Source: Taenia hydatigena
Lineage: Eukaryota > Platyhelminthes > Cestoda > Cyclophyllidea > Taeniidae
Direction of reading: 5' to 3'
DNA length: 64,000 nucleotides
NCBI GenBank assembly: GCA_036345935.2
Contig: JADWOT020000005.1
Span: forward strand, 6,939,960 to 7,003,959
Position 1 is the first letter of the stretch. Each line of letters begins with the position of its first letter. Below are positions 12,401 through 24,102 of this stretch, one piece after another. Below the pieces are notes generated by a model. It made no database searches. It saw only the letters and a program-made list of their open reading frames with translations, and had not been told where the DNA came from. Position numbers and translations under genes: made by a program.

Positions 12401-15331
12401 CAGAGGTACTTGTGGCCACTCAAAGTAGGTATTGTCGTGGATTTTCATCACGCCTAACTTACGTATCTCTTTTGAAGGTATCTTAACAACCCTTACTTAA
12501 TCAATAACAGGAAATTCGACCTTCGTATATACGTTTTCATTTACTCAGTCCACCCATTAATCGTGTACGTTCATGAGGATGGCCTAGTGCGGTTCGCGTC
12601 CCACATGTAAGTGAAATAAAATATCCTTTCCCTTTGCTCCCCCCTCCCCCCCCCCCGATTCATTGCTTTAATGAATACAATATTAGCCTAAATGAGCTGT
12701 CACTGCTAGAGGCCATTAGCCTATGGGGAATCAACTGTCAACCACGCTACTTCAAGTTCGCCTCATTGTACTTTGTTAATCTGTTAAACATTTACATCCG
12801 TTACTGCAGATACACCAATTCACCTCGCTTCGTTGGGAATCGATATGTTCACCTAACAAACTACGCCATCAACCGTCAAAATGTGGACTACGTCTCTAAC
12901 GCGAGCGACGAAACCTGTATAGGTCACAAATGGTATCTAGGGTGCTCTTGTCTGCAACTTGAAACTCACCGATTATCGCATTTTCAGCATAAACACATGT
13001 TTTGCACTCTGTAGGAGTTTGCGAGCATTCTGGACCTATTTGCGGTCGCACAGTGTGGAACCCGAACCCGTGTGGAGCTCTATCAAAGACGTAATTGCTA
13101 AGACTTGCATCTCCATTGAGCCGCATTTGAAGAACGCTGTTGAGACCTACTGTAAGTCACCGTACAGCGTTCAAGAGCTCTTCGGTTTCGACATCTTTCT
13201 TGACGCAAACTTAAAACCATGGGTTCTCGAAGTCAATGTCTCGCCCAGGTTAGCGATTCAGCAGCTAGTAAGAATTGGCCACTTGACTTTTCCACTGTTA
13301 ATTTGAAATAGTAGCTGAAATAAAGCAGAAGTGCTCCTTCTGTATAAAGGTGAAAAAAAATATCTCGGCTGTTTTAGCATGCACATAGATTCACCACTCG
13401 ATTCAAAGGTGAAAGGCACAATGATCAAGGATATGCTCAACTTGACTGGATTTAACTTGCCCTCGCCAAGAGACATTTCTAATAGACACATCAGAACATC
13501 CTTTATGCCGCCACCATGCGGGAATCTGCAACTACCACCGTACCAGCACCTGAACATTAACTCCGACTCTAACGATGTTCGTCTCACTTCTGAGCAGAAC
13601 CTCCTCCCTACCTCCAACGATGCTCCTCTTATTAAAAACGGTAATTAACCCATCCGAATTCAGTTACTACGGTTGCGAGTGCACCTTTAAGGGAGCATAT
13701 GAACAAACCTTATGTATATGCTCAGAAACAATGAAGTGGATGGAAGAGATAAAGAAACCCACAGCCCCGCCCCACCCTTGGCTACTAGATCGTAGAGTTA
13801 CAATGTCAAAGTTGAGCGATGATGAGCGCGAGAAACACGAGTACTACGAGATGCGGGCCTACGAAGCCTGTCTGCCAAAAGTGGATAAGACGCCTCGTTC
13901 TTTGGGACATCTGGAGTCACCGGCATCAAACGTTATTCAGCCGGAATTTCGACTGCATCTAGAACCTTTACCACCGCCCACCACACCCGATGAGTCCACT
14001 ATCCCCGCTAGCATATCACAGGGTGCTGGACCCGACTCCCTTGACCTGGTCGCCTTCATGAAACTCCAGGAGGAACACAAACGCGTCATTGCAAAGCAGC
14101 GTCTGGAGCGTAGACAGCTGCTACATCGTGCGAATATGCAAGTTTTAGGCGAACAAGAAGGTGAGGTTCCAATAACTGCTGCTAGGAGACAAATGAACCA
14201 TCATTTGATGCCAGTTTCGCGGACCCGTTAAATTTCGTGCCCTTCAACAGCTTGATTCTTTTGCCTTGCATTTAGATAGATGGGAAGCAGTGAAGGAACA
14301 GAGCGAGTCACCGATCGGAGAGAGGCGCTGGGAGGAAGGAGATAATTTCAAGCTAGAAGGGGAGTCGAAGTCAAAATCCACACATGAACCATCTACGTTG
14401 GAACATTTCCGATGGGCTGTGGAAAATATTCTTGATTTCATCACGCCATTCGACTTGCGTTGTTTGGTGCAAATGCTTGATACTAAGAAGCGCGCTGGCG
14501 CTTTCCAACCTGTATTTCCGGCTGACAACATCAGCACAACAGCCTCATATTTACGCTTCTTTGATAAACCACGCTATGCCAACCTCCTAATATTTGCCTA
14601 TTTGGACAAATATGGAGAGTCGACGGAGGGTGAGGTCCTACTCTATTGTAATTAAACAAAAAATTAAATCAAGCAGATAAAGTAGATTTTTCATGATCAT
14701 CTAATTAGTTTCAGAATCAATTGTCCGCCAGATTACGTGCAAATTAGGTGTTGTCAGCACAACACGTGCTTTTCAAGCCTTCATTATGATAATCGGAATG
14801 CCCTAGGGTAGTGAAATGAAACGCCTAACCGACTAGCCATTTAAACTTACAATTTAACATCCAGTACCAACCACTTTTCTAGCACTCTTGAGTCTTCAGA
14901 CGACATAAATGTAGTCAGATTCAGGATTAGTTGCCAACGCACAAGTCTGTTCACAGCTATTATTTGACCTCACTTCGGCACAACCTAATATGCTACTCTG
15001 CATGACGAATGTTACTGTCATATGCCATCTGTGAATTTCATTAACATCGCCCAATGATAGGGAGCAGCACCAATTGTGCTTTATGACCGAGCACCTTCCT
15101 GTAGGTTAAGATGATAGCATTGACACAACCCACTACCGTCCTTTTTCCTACATTGTAGGTATTACGATGCTCTCTGAACTATGCGAGAGGGAGGTGCATC
15201 TGAAGTCACGTTTCTTCGGGGACAAATTGGAAGAAAGTAATGTTTGGAAACCGCCACTACCACTACTGATACCCAGTACTCAAAAAGGTTACGTAGAAAA
15301 CCGAGTAAAAAGACAAGTCGCCTTCAATTAA
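9476..15331 (+). CDS. TTLL4: Tubulin polyglutamylase, TTLL4-like
   Basis: Tubulin-tyrosine-ligase-like enzyme that adds glutamates to tubulin and other acidic tails, acting in the cytoplasm, cilia and nervous tissue. Fifteen coding exons join in phase to about 1,011 residues: 9476-9832, 10584-10758, 11171-11464, 11541-11651, 11738-11770 (33 nt), 11838-11914, 11979-12173, 12323-12405, 12478-12606, 12810-12932, 13015-13248, 13378-13640, 13726-14160, 14276-14629, 15159-15331. Residues 1-275 are a poorly conserved N-tail. The TTL core runs from about 276 to 640 with the family motifs LPCSFHLGRKDRLWRN, PASARGLGVRVVNKW, RKFDLRIYVF, VHLTNYAINR, ELFGFDIFLDANLKPWVLEV and SPLDSKVKGTMI. The catalytic Glu and Asn of LEVNVSP are present. 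The C-terminal TTLL4-type block TPFDLRCLVQMLD and YLRFFDKPRYANLL is in exon 14. The start ATG follows an in-frame TAA. Some introns are only about 65-85 nt. Exon 1 and the 13640/13726 junction are the least certain parts. Confidence 0.92.
12639..12656 (+). repeat. C-rich tract in a TTLL4 intron
   Basis: Almost pure C run broken by one T, shortly after the donor at 12607. It is a possible slippage-prone site with no clear function. Confidence 0.6.
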
Positions 15332-15717
15332 GAGGAGGCGAAGTTTCAGGAGCCATTTTTTTACTATTAGTTTGGGTCGCCAAGTAAAGGACTTGTGGTA
15401 CATTGTGCAACCTTGTACCATCTGCACTACCATACTGTCTCAAAAAAATAAATTATATTGCGATGAAAAACATTAAAAGATGGGCAAAAGTACACTACAG
15501 CAGTTTACTATCGACAGTGTTCCATCGAATAGGAAAGACTATATACACATTACTTAAATGCATTCGTAGTGCAGACTGTGAATGAAAAGGTAAAATCGGT
15601 TCTCTGATATGCACCCAGCAAGACAATCGTAGATAATTACCATGGGAGTGAATGCGGGATGAGCAGTTCAGTAGAGAAAACAGCGCCAAATCATCCACTG
15701 GCAAAGAAACTATATGG
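15332..15717. other. Convergent intergenic spacer TTLL4/GPS2
   Basis: 386 bp between the stop codons of two tail-to-tail genes. It must contain both 3' UTRs, so the transcripts may overlap. Only the plus-strand AATAAA is evident. Confidence 0.6.
15447..15452 (+). terminator. Candidate polyadenylation signal for TTLL4
   Basis: AATAAA about 115 bases after the TTLL4 stop codon and before the convergent GPS2 3' end. Confidence 0.5.
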
Positions 15718-17240
15718 CTACTGCGGCTGCGGAGGTTGGGGCTGTGAAGCTCCACGACTGGCGTAGAGCGCAGCGGCCTGCTGTTGAGCTGCAAGCTGCT
15801 GGGCCAGTTGGATTTGCTGGGCCGATTGACCCGTGGTGATGCTGCCCCGATAACCGGTGGGTGCAGGAGGGAGGAAGCTCCCACTACCACCGCTGCTGCC
15901 ACTACTGAGGAGTGGTCCAGCAGCGGCAGAAGACGAGACGCCCGTGGGAGTGGGAATAGAGGTGGAGGGAGAGCGTGGGTTCGAGCCGAGGGAGGAAGCA
16001 GCCACCATTGCCGCCAACTTGGGATTGTTCAAAAACGCCGATATTGTACCCGCGTTGGTTGCGTTCAATATCTCTGCTTGAAAACATAAAATCAGGTGGT
16101 ATAAGCACAGCATTCATGAAAATAAGAAACCGCAAATCAATTAAAGACCACCGTATCCATGCAGGCACGGGGCATAAATATATCGGTCGGCAGACGAATA
16201 CGAACCCGGCTGAAGTTACGGAATCAAAAGCAATTTTAGAAGAATAACATTCAAATCCCACGAAATGGTTACAAAAAACCCAAGTTATTGCACAAATTAG
16301 AGACGGCTAATACCCAATTGCATTTTCCCGGTAGCGGCACCAAACTCGACGAGATATTTGGAAATTGCTTGTAGCTCCTGCGCAGTCACCTCTCGATTTC
16401 CCAAAAGATTGTTAACAGGGCTATCGAGGAGGCCTTTTGGAGGGATCTGCTGTTGTTGGGGGATGAGCGAACCGTATATAGCCATTTGACGTTTATCTAA
16501 CCCCGAAAATGCAGCCGACCCAAGATTGTGATTGGCAGCCGCGGAATCGTGAACTCCATGAGTGGAAGATGACGGTGAAGAGAACTGACATACTTTTGTT
16601 AAGAAATGGAACCATTTGGATATGAAGTAGCGATGTAAATACCTGGCTAGGGCAATACAATTGGCCAACTTGCTTTCTCAAGGCATTTGTCTGATTGATA
16701 ACATCTAATGAGCAACCGCCTCCAAACCCTTTATGTGGAGCCTTTGGTAGCGTGAGAAGAGTCTCTTGGGAAGCCCTGCTTTGACATTGATCCGCATACA
16801 CACCTACTTTCTCAATTTGAACTCTGAAGGTCTCATAGGAAATAAATAATTTACTGTTGATTTCTAGCTCTGATCTCTGCTTCTCGTAATTTACATTCCT
16901 GTGTTATTTGCTTGAATCTGGTAAAGAGAGCATCCTTTTCTGTTTTAAGAAGAGATATCCTCTTTTTCGTCTCAAAAATCTAGGGATGAAATAAACTTCT
17001 ATTTACTTCACGTTTTGCATTTTCCAGGGATTCTGTGGAAAATTTGATCTGCCTCTTACGTTCCTCTCGCTCCTTCTTTAGTCGTTTATAATGATCAGCT
17101 TGAGCACGCTCTGAAGAGTTCAAGTGAGCGTACCACGTACCTTCAGCTTCCCGTTTGCGCTTATTCATTATAAACTTTTTCAACTTTTGATACATTGCCT
17201 GGTTGAGTTTTTCCCTCTCAAAGGTTATAGTGTTTGGCAT
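15718..17240 (-). CDS. GPS2: GPS2-like corepressor subunit
   Basis: Probable homologue of G-protein pathway suppressor 2, a small coiled-coil subunit of the NCoR/SMRT-HDAC3 corepressor complex in the nucleus. Five minus-strand exons join in phase to about 389 residues: 17240-17007, 16979-16855, 16823-16643, 16584-16314, 16076-15718. The start (MPNTITFEREKLNQAM) matches the GPS2 pattern of MP plus a short segment before a basic/acidic helix. Residues 1-120 are strongly charged coiled coil (KKFIMNKRKREAEG, LLKTEKDALFTRF, QITQECKLREAEIR). The rest is low-complexity: a QQQQ-containing segment, a Ser/Gly/Pro-rich region, and a Gln/Ala-rich end with QPQPPQPQ just before the stop. Vertebrate GPS2 also has a Gln/Pro-rich tail but is shorter (about 330 residues). 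Assignment rests on the N-terminus and overall layout; another coiled-coil protein is possible. PYM lies upstream on the same strand. Confidence 0.68.
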
Positions 17241-17679
17241 AGTACGACAGGCTATAAGGGACACGTCTGATGAAATCAGTGAACAAGAGATCACTCCCGC
17301 GAAACCAAAAAAGGCTAAGCGACAACAACCGTGCAAAGATTCGAAAAGCGTGGTCCCTTAACGATCGATCAGAACGCATTGTTTGAATAAACATCAAAAC
17401 TAATGTTTGATGTAGTTGTGTAAAGGAAATAAAAAAATATCAATTGTAATGAAAATCAATCCAATTTGCCGCCTTGACTTCCGTTTTGTTTGGGTACATG
17501 TGTTATTAATGATAAGTCCCTACAATGGAATAAGATTTAATGAATATGGCCTACTGTAGTCACCGTTCGCAATTCCTTAGTAGTCCAGAAACTATATAAA
17601 TAACTGTGATAGATCCTGCGCTGATCTCTTTCTCCGTCTTCACCACCTTGAATCGAATATATGCATCAGGTAGTGGCAT
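17241..17679. other. Upstream region of GPS2
   Basis: About 440 bp between the GPS2 start codon and the end of TRIM copy B. It must contain the GPS2 5' UTR and at least part of its promoter, unless transcription begins in the TRIM LTR. No motif stands out. Confidence 0.5.
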
Positions 17680-17864
17680 TATAGCGTCCCGAGGATCCTT
17701 CGGAGGCAAAAGAAGGCAGAATGCTGGAGTAGAATAGATATATTTAACTGACAGAGGAAAGTAAGCCGCTGACATGGACCGGAGGCCAGCCCACGCAGCT
17801 AGGGCAATACGGCCACCTCTGTGACCTCGGCCAAAACCGGTAGTTCAAACAAATAAAGTACTAT
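17680..17864 (-). repeat. 3' LTR of TRIM copy B
   Basis: Direct repeat of 18388-18573. The last dinucleotide is changed to TA. Confidence 0.72.
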
Positions 17865-18387
17865 ATTGCCCTCTCCTCTAATAAGCGTCGTCCCCGACCC
17901 GCCCTTTGGTACACTTTCCGCGTCAGCCATCACAACATACTCAGTGCTGCAAGAAGCACCCACGAGCTAACCATGTCAGTCGCCAACATTCGGCGCGATT
18001 GAGGCGATGCCTGACACTAACGTCAGTGATCCCTCTTGGCAGTGCATTGGACTTCAAGTTTCGTTTGGCTTGGAAACAGAGTTCCGAATAAGTGGTTCTG
18101 CCGATTATCAGTATGTTCGTAGGGGAGCGTTAGCACGCCGATCTCCTTAAGCAAGTATATTAGGGATAATCTTCGGAACAAAACTTTCCAGGTGGTCCAT
18201 GGCTAGTGTTGCTTCAGTTGTTAAGCTTTCTTGTAGAACAGGGAGTTGGGGTAGATGCCGGAGGTGGACGTCGTTTGTGGCCCATCCATAGCACATGCAC
18301 TTCTTTCGCACCGCTGCAACATGCCACAAGCGGTGGAGATCAGAATAAAAACCCTATAGAGTTGGGTCCGCTTTCTGCTGCCACCAA

Positions 18388-18573
18388 TGTAGCGTCCCGA
18401 GGCTCCCTCGAAGGCAAAAGAAGGCAGAATGCTGGAGTAGAATATATATATTCAACTGACGGAGAGAAATAAGCTGCTGACAGGGCTCGGGGGCCAGCTT
18501 ACGCAGCTAGGGCAATACGGCCACCTCTGTGATCCTGACCGAAACCGATAGTTCAAACAAACAAAGTACTTTA
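18388..18573 (-). repeat. 5' LTR of TRIM copy B
   Basis: Direct repeat of 17680-17864. It ends GCTACA on the minus strand, next to TTGGTGGCAGC. Confidence 0.75.
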
Positions 18574-19708
18574 GTGTTATTAGAATTGCGCGCATCTATT
18601 TTGACACTGCTAGAAACATAAATGATTCGGAAGGCTAATAGCATTGATAAGAAACCATACCATCAAGCGGGAGTACTACATATGAGGAGTAGAAATTGTG
18701 AATCGTCAAACGCATGGGGCGAGCAATGTGAGAAATTGTTGAATGATTATGATAAGGCCTACAAAATTGTAAAATATGATTAGATTTTCTTCCGTCCCAG
18801 TAATGTTTCTACAAAATGAAACATGAATACCATTAGTGAGTCCTTCAGAATTCTATTGACGGATGTCATACTTACTCAGGTCAAATGGCCCTTTATCACC
18901 TTGATATAGTTGTAGAGATGGCGCGAATTCTTAAAATACGTCTAAAATTGAACGCGACCTGGATGTGGTCTATTAGTCGGAAGCAAATTTTCAACCTTTG
19001 TTAGCGTATTTTTTCAATATTTTGGTTTAATATGGTTACCCCGTGCAGCGATGCCTCCCTCCGGAGACAGCATAGAACACACATTACTATCGCAGATAAA
19101 TGTGGGGCTATTGGCATGCTCTGAAAGCCATTCAGAATAGTTGGGGCACTACTAGTGCTGATCCAAGTGTCTGAGTAACTAGGCTCATAGCTGGATCGAA
19201 AACAAAATCGCTACATGTGGAACAGCCAAAATCAGCCAACTCCAAGATCGCTTCAAGTGCTGAAAGGCGCTCTGGTGATGCAATGCTGAGGGGACGCGAC
19301 GGCTATTTTCAACATTCCCCTCGTGGTCTTGATGAGCAGCGCTCTTCACAAACCTTATGGCGATCAAAGCAGGACCACAGATGGAGTTTTTCACTCCAGA
19401 TGTCTTTTTAGTCTTGGTAATGCGTAGGGCTTCGGCTACGATTTACCCACGATTAAATCACATTCTTCACCTGTCAACTGCACCGCAGAGTGATTAGCGT
19501 GCTTCAGACCACGTTCCTCACTAAATAATTGACGAAACAGAAAAAAGGCTCCCTTGCAAAACACGAGTCAATAATAACTCTGCCACACCGATGGCCAGCA
19601 GACCTCGGAAGCGTAGGAATGGGACAGGTCCATAAATAGAAATATCAGGTTAAGATGGGGATAAGAGACGGGTAAATACAGGGAGAAGAGCGGAATCGGG
19701 GAGCAAAG
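18574..19708. other. Intergenic, no supported gene
   Basis: About 1.1 kb between TRIM copy B and the PYM stop codon. Short overlapping frames on both strands around 19185-19411 have no recognisable product. Confidence 0.5.
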
Positions 19709-21172
19709 TCAGCTGGGCGAGAAGGAACAGGAAGCCTCCAGTTGGGCAATGAGGGCCTCAACCTCGGCGCGACGTGCAAGTTTGGCTTGCTGGTCAGGGT
19801 TCAACGTCTGGCCTTCCGCAGATTTTTCGGCCAACTGAGCGATCTGTCGCAGTCGCTTCCTTTCCACTCTTAGCTGGTGGCGTTTCACTTCCTCACTCTC
19901 CTTCCCTCCCTGAGCCTCATTCCGAGCCTTTTCTGACTTAACAACGGGTTTTCCCTCTACGACAGGAGGTGACCTCACAACTTTCATTTCCTTCTGCTCC
20001 ATTAGCTGGGTCTTAGTGGCTAAGAAAAAACCAAAGCATTATAAAAAATAAAGAAAAGGTCTACTTCTAGGCCAATTCACTTGAATGTATCAAAAGCTTT
20101 CGGCCTTAATGAACGTGGATAAAGTAATAAATGAAAGGCACGACAAATAAGCCACATTTCCACGCAATATGACCACAAAAAGCAGGGCGCTTCACCAGAT
20201 CAACCAACAAGTCTTGAAAGTGCGTAAGCAGAAAGCCGGTCTCAGTGGGAAGCTATAGCTGCGAATACATTGTGAGCAGTACTGCCAATAACACTTAAAA
20301 TAACTATCAAAGCAAACCAGAAAAGTGAAATCACCTCGAAATGGTTCATTAAAAAGTCATTTTAGACAGGGAGCTATAAATACGAAAAGTAATCACCAAA
20401 TAATCACCTCCAGTGGGAGTAGTTTTTGCCTTCGATTTCTTATTTTTCGATGACTTTGGTTCTCGATTATTTGAAGCTACCTCCCCCGCAGCCATTCGAC
20501 GTTGGGTTATGGCGGCCGCATCCTCTTTAGACAAACCAGGGATGACAAACGCATCTCGTTTCTGGCGCATTTGCTCCACAGGTTTTGGAAGGTAACTATT
20601 GAAGTTGGTACATGCTGACATGAATTCTCAACAGAACATGGAACAGTCATAAAAGCAGAAGGATCAACCACTTAGAGCACTTGTAGTTATCACATATTCG
20701 AAATAATACAATCACTGAAAAATCGGTCACAGTATTTAGTAACATGAGAAGTAAGCATGGTAAATAGGCAGTCGTTCTGCCAATACCTAAAAGAAATCCA
20801 AAAACAACTTACTATGCAAGGAGCCTTGCTGACTATAAACAATGAATGGAGAATTAAACAACTGGAATAAAAGCACTTCATGCAAGCAGCGTTCATGGAC
20901 CACGTTCTGAGTAAATGCCTACCACTCTTAGCAACAAAAATGTGAAAAAGATACTAAACGGTAAAAAAGGCGTAGAATTAGCCATTACATCAAATTAGCT
21001 TACGTAGGCATTTCATCCTGTGGTATGTATCCAGCCTTCACCTTAATTTCCCTTCTCCATGTACCATCGGGACGTCGGGTGGCAGGGATAACGTGTTCTC
21101 CTAAAAATGGGCGTATTGAGAATAAATAAAACCTTTCGCATTGACGACCACACCAGCACGTGCTGACTGCAT
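19709..21172 (-). CDS. PYM1: PYM, exon-junction-complex recycling factor
   Basis: Partner of Y14 and Mago (WIBG/PYM). It binds the Mago-Y14 dimer and the small ribosomal subunit and strips exon junction complexes during translation. Four minus-strand exons join in phase to about 211 residues (human PYM is about 204): 21172-21133, 21100-21004, 20595-20408, 20019-19709. The N-terminal Mago-Y14-binding signature is clear: [20 protein letters not shown], then KAGYIPQDE. The middle is Lys/Ser-rich ([13 protein letters not shown]). The C-terminus is the family's basic coiled coil and conserved end ([35 protein letters not shown]). The start is chosen because its 13-codon exon lies directly in front of the conserved block in the right phase. 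A solo TRIM LTR lies about 690 bp upstream on the same strand. Confidence 0.93.
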
Positions 21173-21863
21173 ACTCGAAGCCACCACACCAAAACCGAGA
21201 GCTTCAGAAAAACGCGCTGCCTTTGATGGTGGCTTAAACGCACGTTTATGAAAACTAGAAGAAAATTAGCTTAATGTGATTAATGTGATTCAGCTATTTA
21301 TTGTATTCATTTTCTTTTCATCTGCTCCTCTAAGGCGATTGATATTCTTATCACTTATTTTTCCCAACAATCGTCAGAATATGTTTATGCGTCGAAATGA
21401 TGTGCCTACGCGTTGCATCGGTAATCGATTTCTGCACATTCACCTTTTACTTCTAAACGGGAGAGCTTCTGAGCGTGTCTACTGCTTCCAAATCACTCAG
21501 TTTTTAGGAATAAATTATCTCAATTTTGTGGAAACTAGTTTCTTCTCTAGAAGTTAGGCAAGTATGAGTTCAACTTCGAGGCTGTGACGTTAAATCATTT
21601 TACTTTAAGGTGCGTGAGCTAGCATCAAACTCACTCGTGGGACAAATTGTGTGACTGAAAGTTACGCTTGTTTCATCTCGTAGAGTAGTTTCACTCTAAA
21701 GTATTAGATGGATTTTTTGTTTGCTACTCTAGGAAGAGAAACAGATAAACAACTTACGCTTCTTTATAAAATAGGAATAGCTGGCCTTTTTTCCCGCTTT
21801 ATAAATGCTTTGAATATCACAATTTGTCATACGCTCCGTTTTGCACATTTAGTGCGGTGGCTT
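21173..21863. other. Upstream region of PYM
   Basis: About 690 bp of AT-rich sequence between the PYM start and the solo LTR. It presumably holds the 5' UTR and promoter. No coding signal is seen. Confidence 0.5.
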
Positions 21864-22047
21864 TGTAGCGTCCCGAGGCTCCCTCGAAGGCAAAAGAAGG
21901 CAGAATGTTAGGGTAGAATATATATATTTAACGGACAGATGGAAATAGGCTGCTGGCATGGCCCGGAGACCAGCCCACGCAGCTAGGGCAGTACGGCCAC
22001 CTCTGTCCTTGACCGAAACCGGTAGTTCCAACAAACAAGGCACTACA
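21864..22047 (-). mobile_element. Solo TRIM LTR, copy D
   Basis: A single 184-bp LTR on the minus strand, starting TGTAGTGC and ending GCTACA, closely similar to the LTRs of copy B including the AATATATATATT core. No internal region or second LTR follows. Flanking tetranucleotides (GCTT left, GTTT right on the plus strand) match at three of four positions, as expected for an old target duplication left by LTR-LTR recombination. Confidence 0.78.
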
Positions 22048-22659
22048 GTTTCAAGCTTAAATCGAAGCTATTGTTTAATTTATTCGGGTAGGTGAAAATG
22101 AGGCAATCTATACTGTTTTCTCATCATCAAATTAACTTCATCTAAAACACTTCCATGACACTTTATCATGATGCGCTGCCGAATCCCGTGTTAAACATCT
22201 TTAAGGTCTCTGGGTGTTCCAACCTAAAACCAAAAGGGTAGCAAGCCGAAAGCGAAGCTGGTTACCTAGGCTTTTTTTGTATACCGTAAACAGTTTTCGA
22301 GTTATTTGCAGATGAAACCATGAGTATTGTATGACGGCAAAAATGTATCAAAGGGTTTTTGAAGTGCTCGTTTTTCCAAACCTCGTATTTTTTAACATTT
22401 GGCCTCAAGGAATGGGAGTTTGAATAATGGTGATAACATGAGAAAAGCCGCCTTAAAGTAGAATTCAAAGGCGATTACTTGGACTATGCATTCTTCTGTA
22501 CTTTTCCGCCGAGACAGACTGGAATCATTCTTAGCTAGCATCAAATAACATGGGCATTGCCATTAGTCGGTGCGGAAGATGCAAATATTTGCGTATGCTG
22601 TCATCCGAAACAACAAGACGAACAGTGTGATTACTAATTCATGCTTTCAAATTGACTAG
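22048..22659. other. Intergenic, no supported gene
   Basis: AT-rich spacer between the solo LTR and the gag-like fragment. No motif was found. Confidence 0.5.
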
Positions 22660-22830
22660 CAGTTAAATGAGAGCACAGGATCGGAGAATTACTACATTCA
22701 GCGAGTTAAGTGTCGCAATTATTTGAAAGCGGGTCAGCTGTCCTCACGCAAGCCCCGCGTTAATAGCAAAAAGCAAGAGTGTCGTGGGTGCGATAAACAA
22801 GGGGTTCAGAAGGCAATGTGTCCGACGTAA
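22660..22830 (+). pseudogene. Decayed gag-like zinc-knuckle fragment
   Basis: An open stretch of 56 codons before a TAA, bounded upstream by a TAG. It is basic and ends in a zinc-knuckle-like CRGCDKQGVQKAMC. The usual C-x2-C-x4-H-x4-C is spoiled because the His position is Val. The Lys/Arg-rich lead-in (SSRKPRVNSKKQE) fits a retrotransposon nucleocapsid. No protease or reverse transcriptase is seen nearby. I treat it as a remnant of an autonomous LTR element; it could also be chance. Confidence 0.35.
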
Positions 22831-23403
22831 CACCCCAACCGTTCGCCTTCCATGAAGTGGTGGTTGAGAACCCTTAGGTGACAACGATGAAGCTTTCAAT
22901 GTATGCAATGATCAATGCTCTCAGCTCGTCAATGACAAAGACTCCGTGTTCTGGACTTTGTCACACCCATCATGTAGGTCCAACTCAGGAACCAACCCTC
23001 CATGGCTGGTGTTGTTGGGGTTAATAGCCTTATTGTTGCCTTTTGACTCTGCAAGCAAATCTCGATGTTAATTACGAGTGCAAAGTTGGGGAATTGCGCC
23101 AAACAGCCAGCGCATGGACTGCAGAAATGGCGAGGATAGAGGCGCTAGCCAGCAACTCCAATTAGATGTTTTGCTCATGGCTGGATCAGGTCCAATCGAA
23201 CAAACCGGATCTTGCGACAGGCAGTCTATCGCGCTCGATTTTGTCCCATTTTTTTTACACAACTTATTCTCTTCACCTCATCATCCTCTGCTGCCTTTCT
23301 AAGAGACTACTCTTATTGTTTTTCATCCTCTTTAGTTCCCCCTGTGAATCCTATCCAAAGTCCGTCTCCTTTAAATCTCAGTCTGCTTTCAGTACAGGGA
23401 GGA
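22831..23403. other. Intergenic, possible element remnant
   Basis: Somewhat more GC-rich than the neighbourhood up to about 23230, with overlapping frames on both strands (23068-23302) but no recognisable product. It may belong to the same decayed element as the gag-like fragment. Confidence 0.35.
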
Positions 23404-23407
23404 CCAC
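23404..23407. repeat. Target site duplication, left (CCAC)
   Basis: CCAC directly outside the 3' end of TRIM copy C, matching CCAC at 24244-24247. Confidence 0.75.
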
Positions 23408-23552
23408 TGTAGCGTGCCGAGACTCCCTTCGGAAGGCCAAAAAAAGCAAAACACCGGGACTGAATTCATATATTTAATGGACAGAGGGGATGGGGCCAGC
23501 CCATGCGACTAGATCAGTATGGCCACTTAAGCTAGAACAAACAAGTATTACG
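23408..23552 (-). repeat. 3' LTR of TRIM copy C
   Basis: About 145 bp, ending GCTACA at the element edge. It is preceded (minus sense) by a purine-rich tract ending GAGAGGGG. Confidence 0.78.
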
Positions 23553-24090
23553 TAGCCCCTCTCTTCTTTAGAACGTCGTCCCCGATGCTTCCCTTGGTAG
23601 ACCTCCCGCGTCAGCCATCACAACGTAATCAGTGCTGTAACAAACACCCACAAGCTAGTCGTGTCAGTCACCGACATTCGACGCAAGCGGAGCGATGCCT
23701 GACACCAACGTCAGTGATCCCTCTTGGCACCTCGTCTCGGCTTGGAGGTTCGTGGTCCGGTTTGGAAAATAAATTAGGAGTAAGAGTCTCTGCCGACCAT
23801 CAGTATGTCCGTAGGGAGACGTTAGCACACCGATCTCCTTAAGCAAGTATATTAGGGGAATCCCCGGAACGAAACCTTTTCATGGCTAGCGTCATCGCTT
23901 CAGTTGTTAATAGCACTCCTGTAGAACACGGAGATGGGTAGATGCCGAAGGCGGACGTTGTTTTAGCCCTTCTGTTATGGGGTGTGAGAGATTCTCCCAT
24001 GCGTAGTACAGGCATTTCTTTCGCACCGCTGCAATATGTCACAGGTGGTAGAGATTGGGATGGAAGCCCTATAAAGTGAGGTCTGCTTTT

Positions 24091-24101
24091 CGCTGCCACC
24101 A
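24091..24101 (-). other. Primer-binding site of TRIM copy C
   Basis: TGGTGGCAGCG one base inside the 5' LTR, identical to copy A. Confidence 0.7.
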
Positions 24102-24102
24102 A

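Larger units (their letters stand above)
17680..18573 (-). mobile_element. TRIM-type LTR element, copy B (full length)
   Basis: About 894 bp, minus orientation. The 5' LTR is at 18573-18388, with the primer-site motif TGGTGGCAGC next to it (18386 downwards). The 3' LTR is at 17864-17680, preceded by a purine tract (CCCTCTCCTCT on the plus strand, about 17870-17880). The LTRs carry an AATATATATATT-like core (imperfect in the 3' copy) that could act as a TATA box. The 3' terminus reads TA instead of CA and I see no clean target duplication, so this copy is somewhat decayed. The internal region is non-coding and aligns along its length with copies A and C. Confidence 0.8.

Noticed and set aside
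15978..15992. GGTTCGAGCC resembling a tRNA B box
   Set aside because: It lies inside GPS2 coding sequence and there is no A box or cloverleaf around it.
15784..16089. Plus-strand frames of 74-101 codons opposite the GPS2 last exon
   Set aside because: They are antisense shadows of the Ser/Gly/Pro-rich GPS2 tail, which has low-complexity codons open in several frames.
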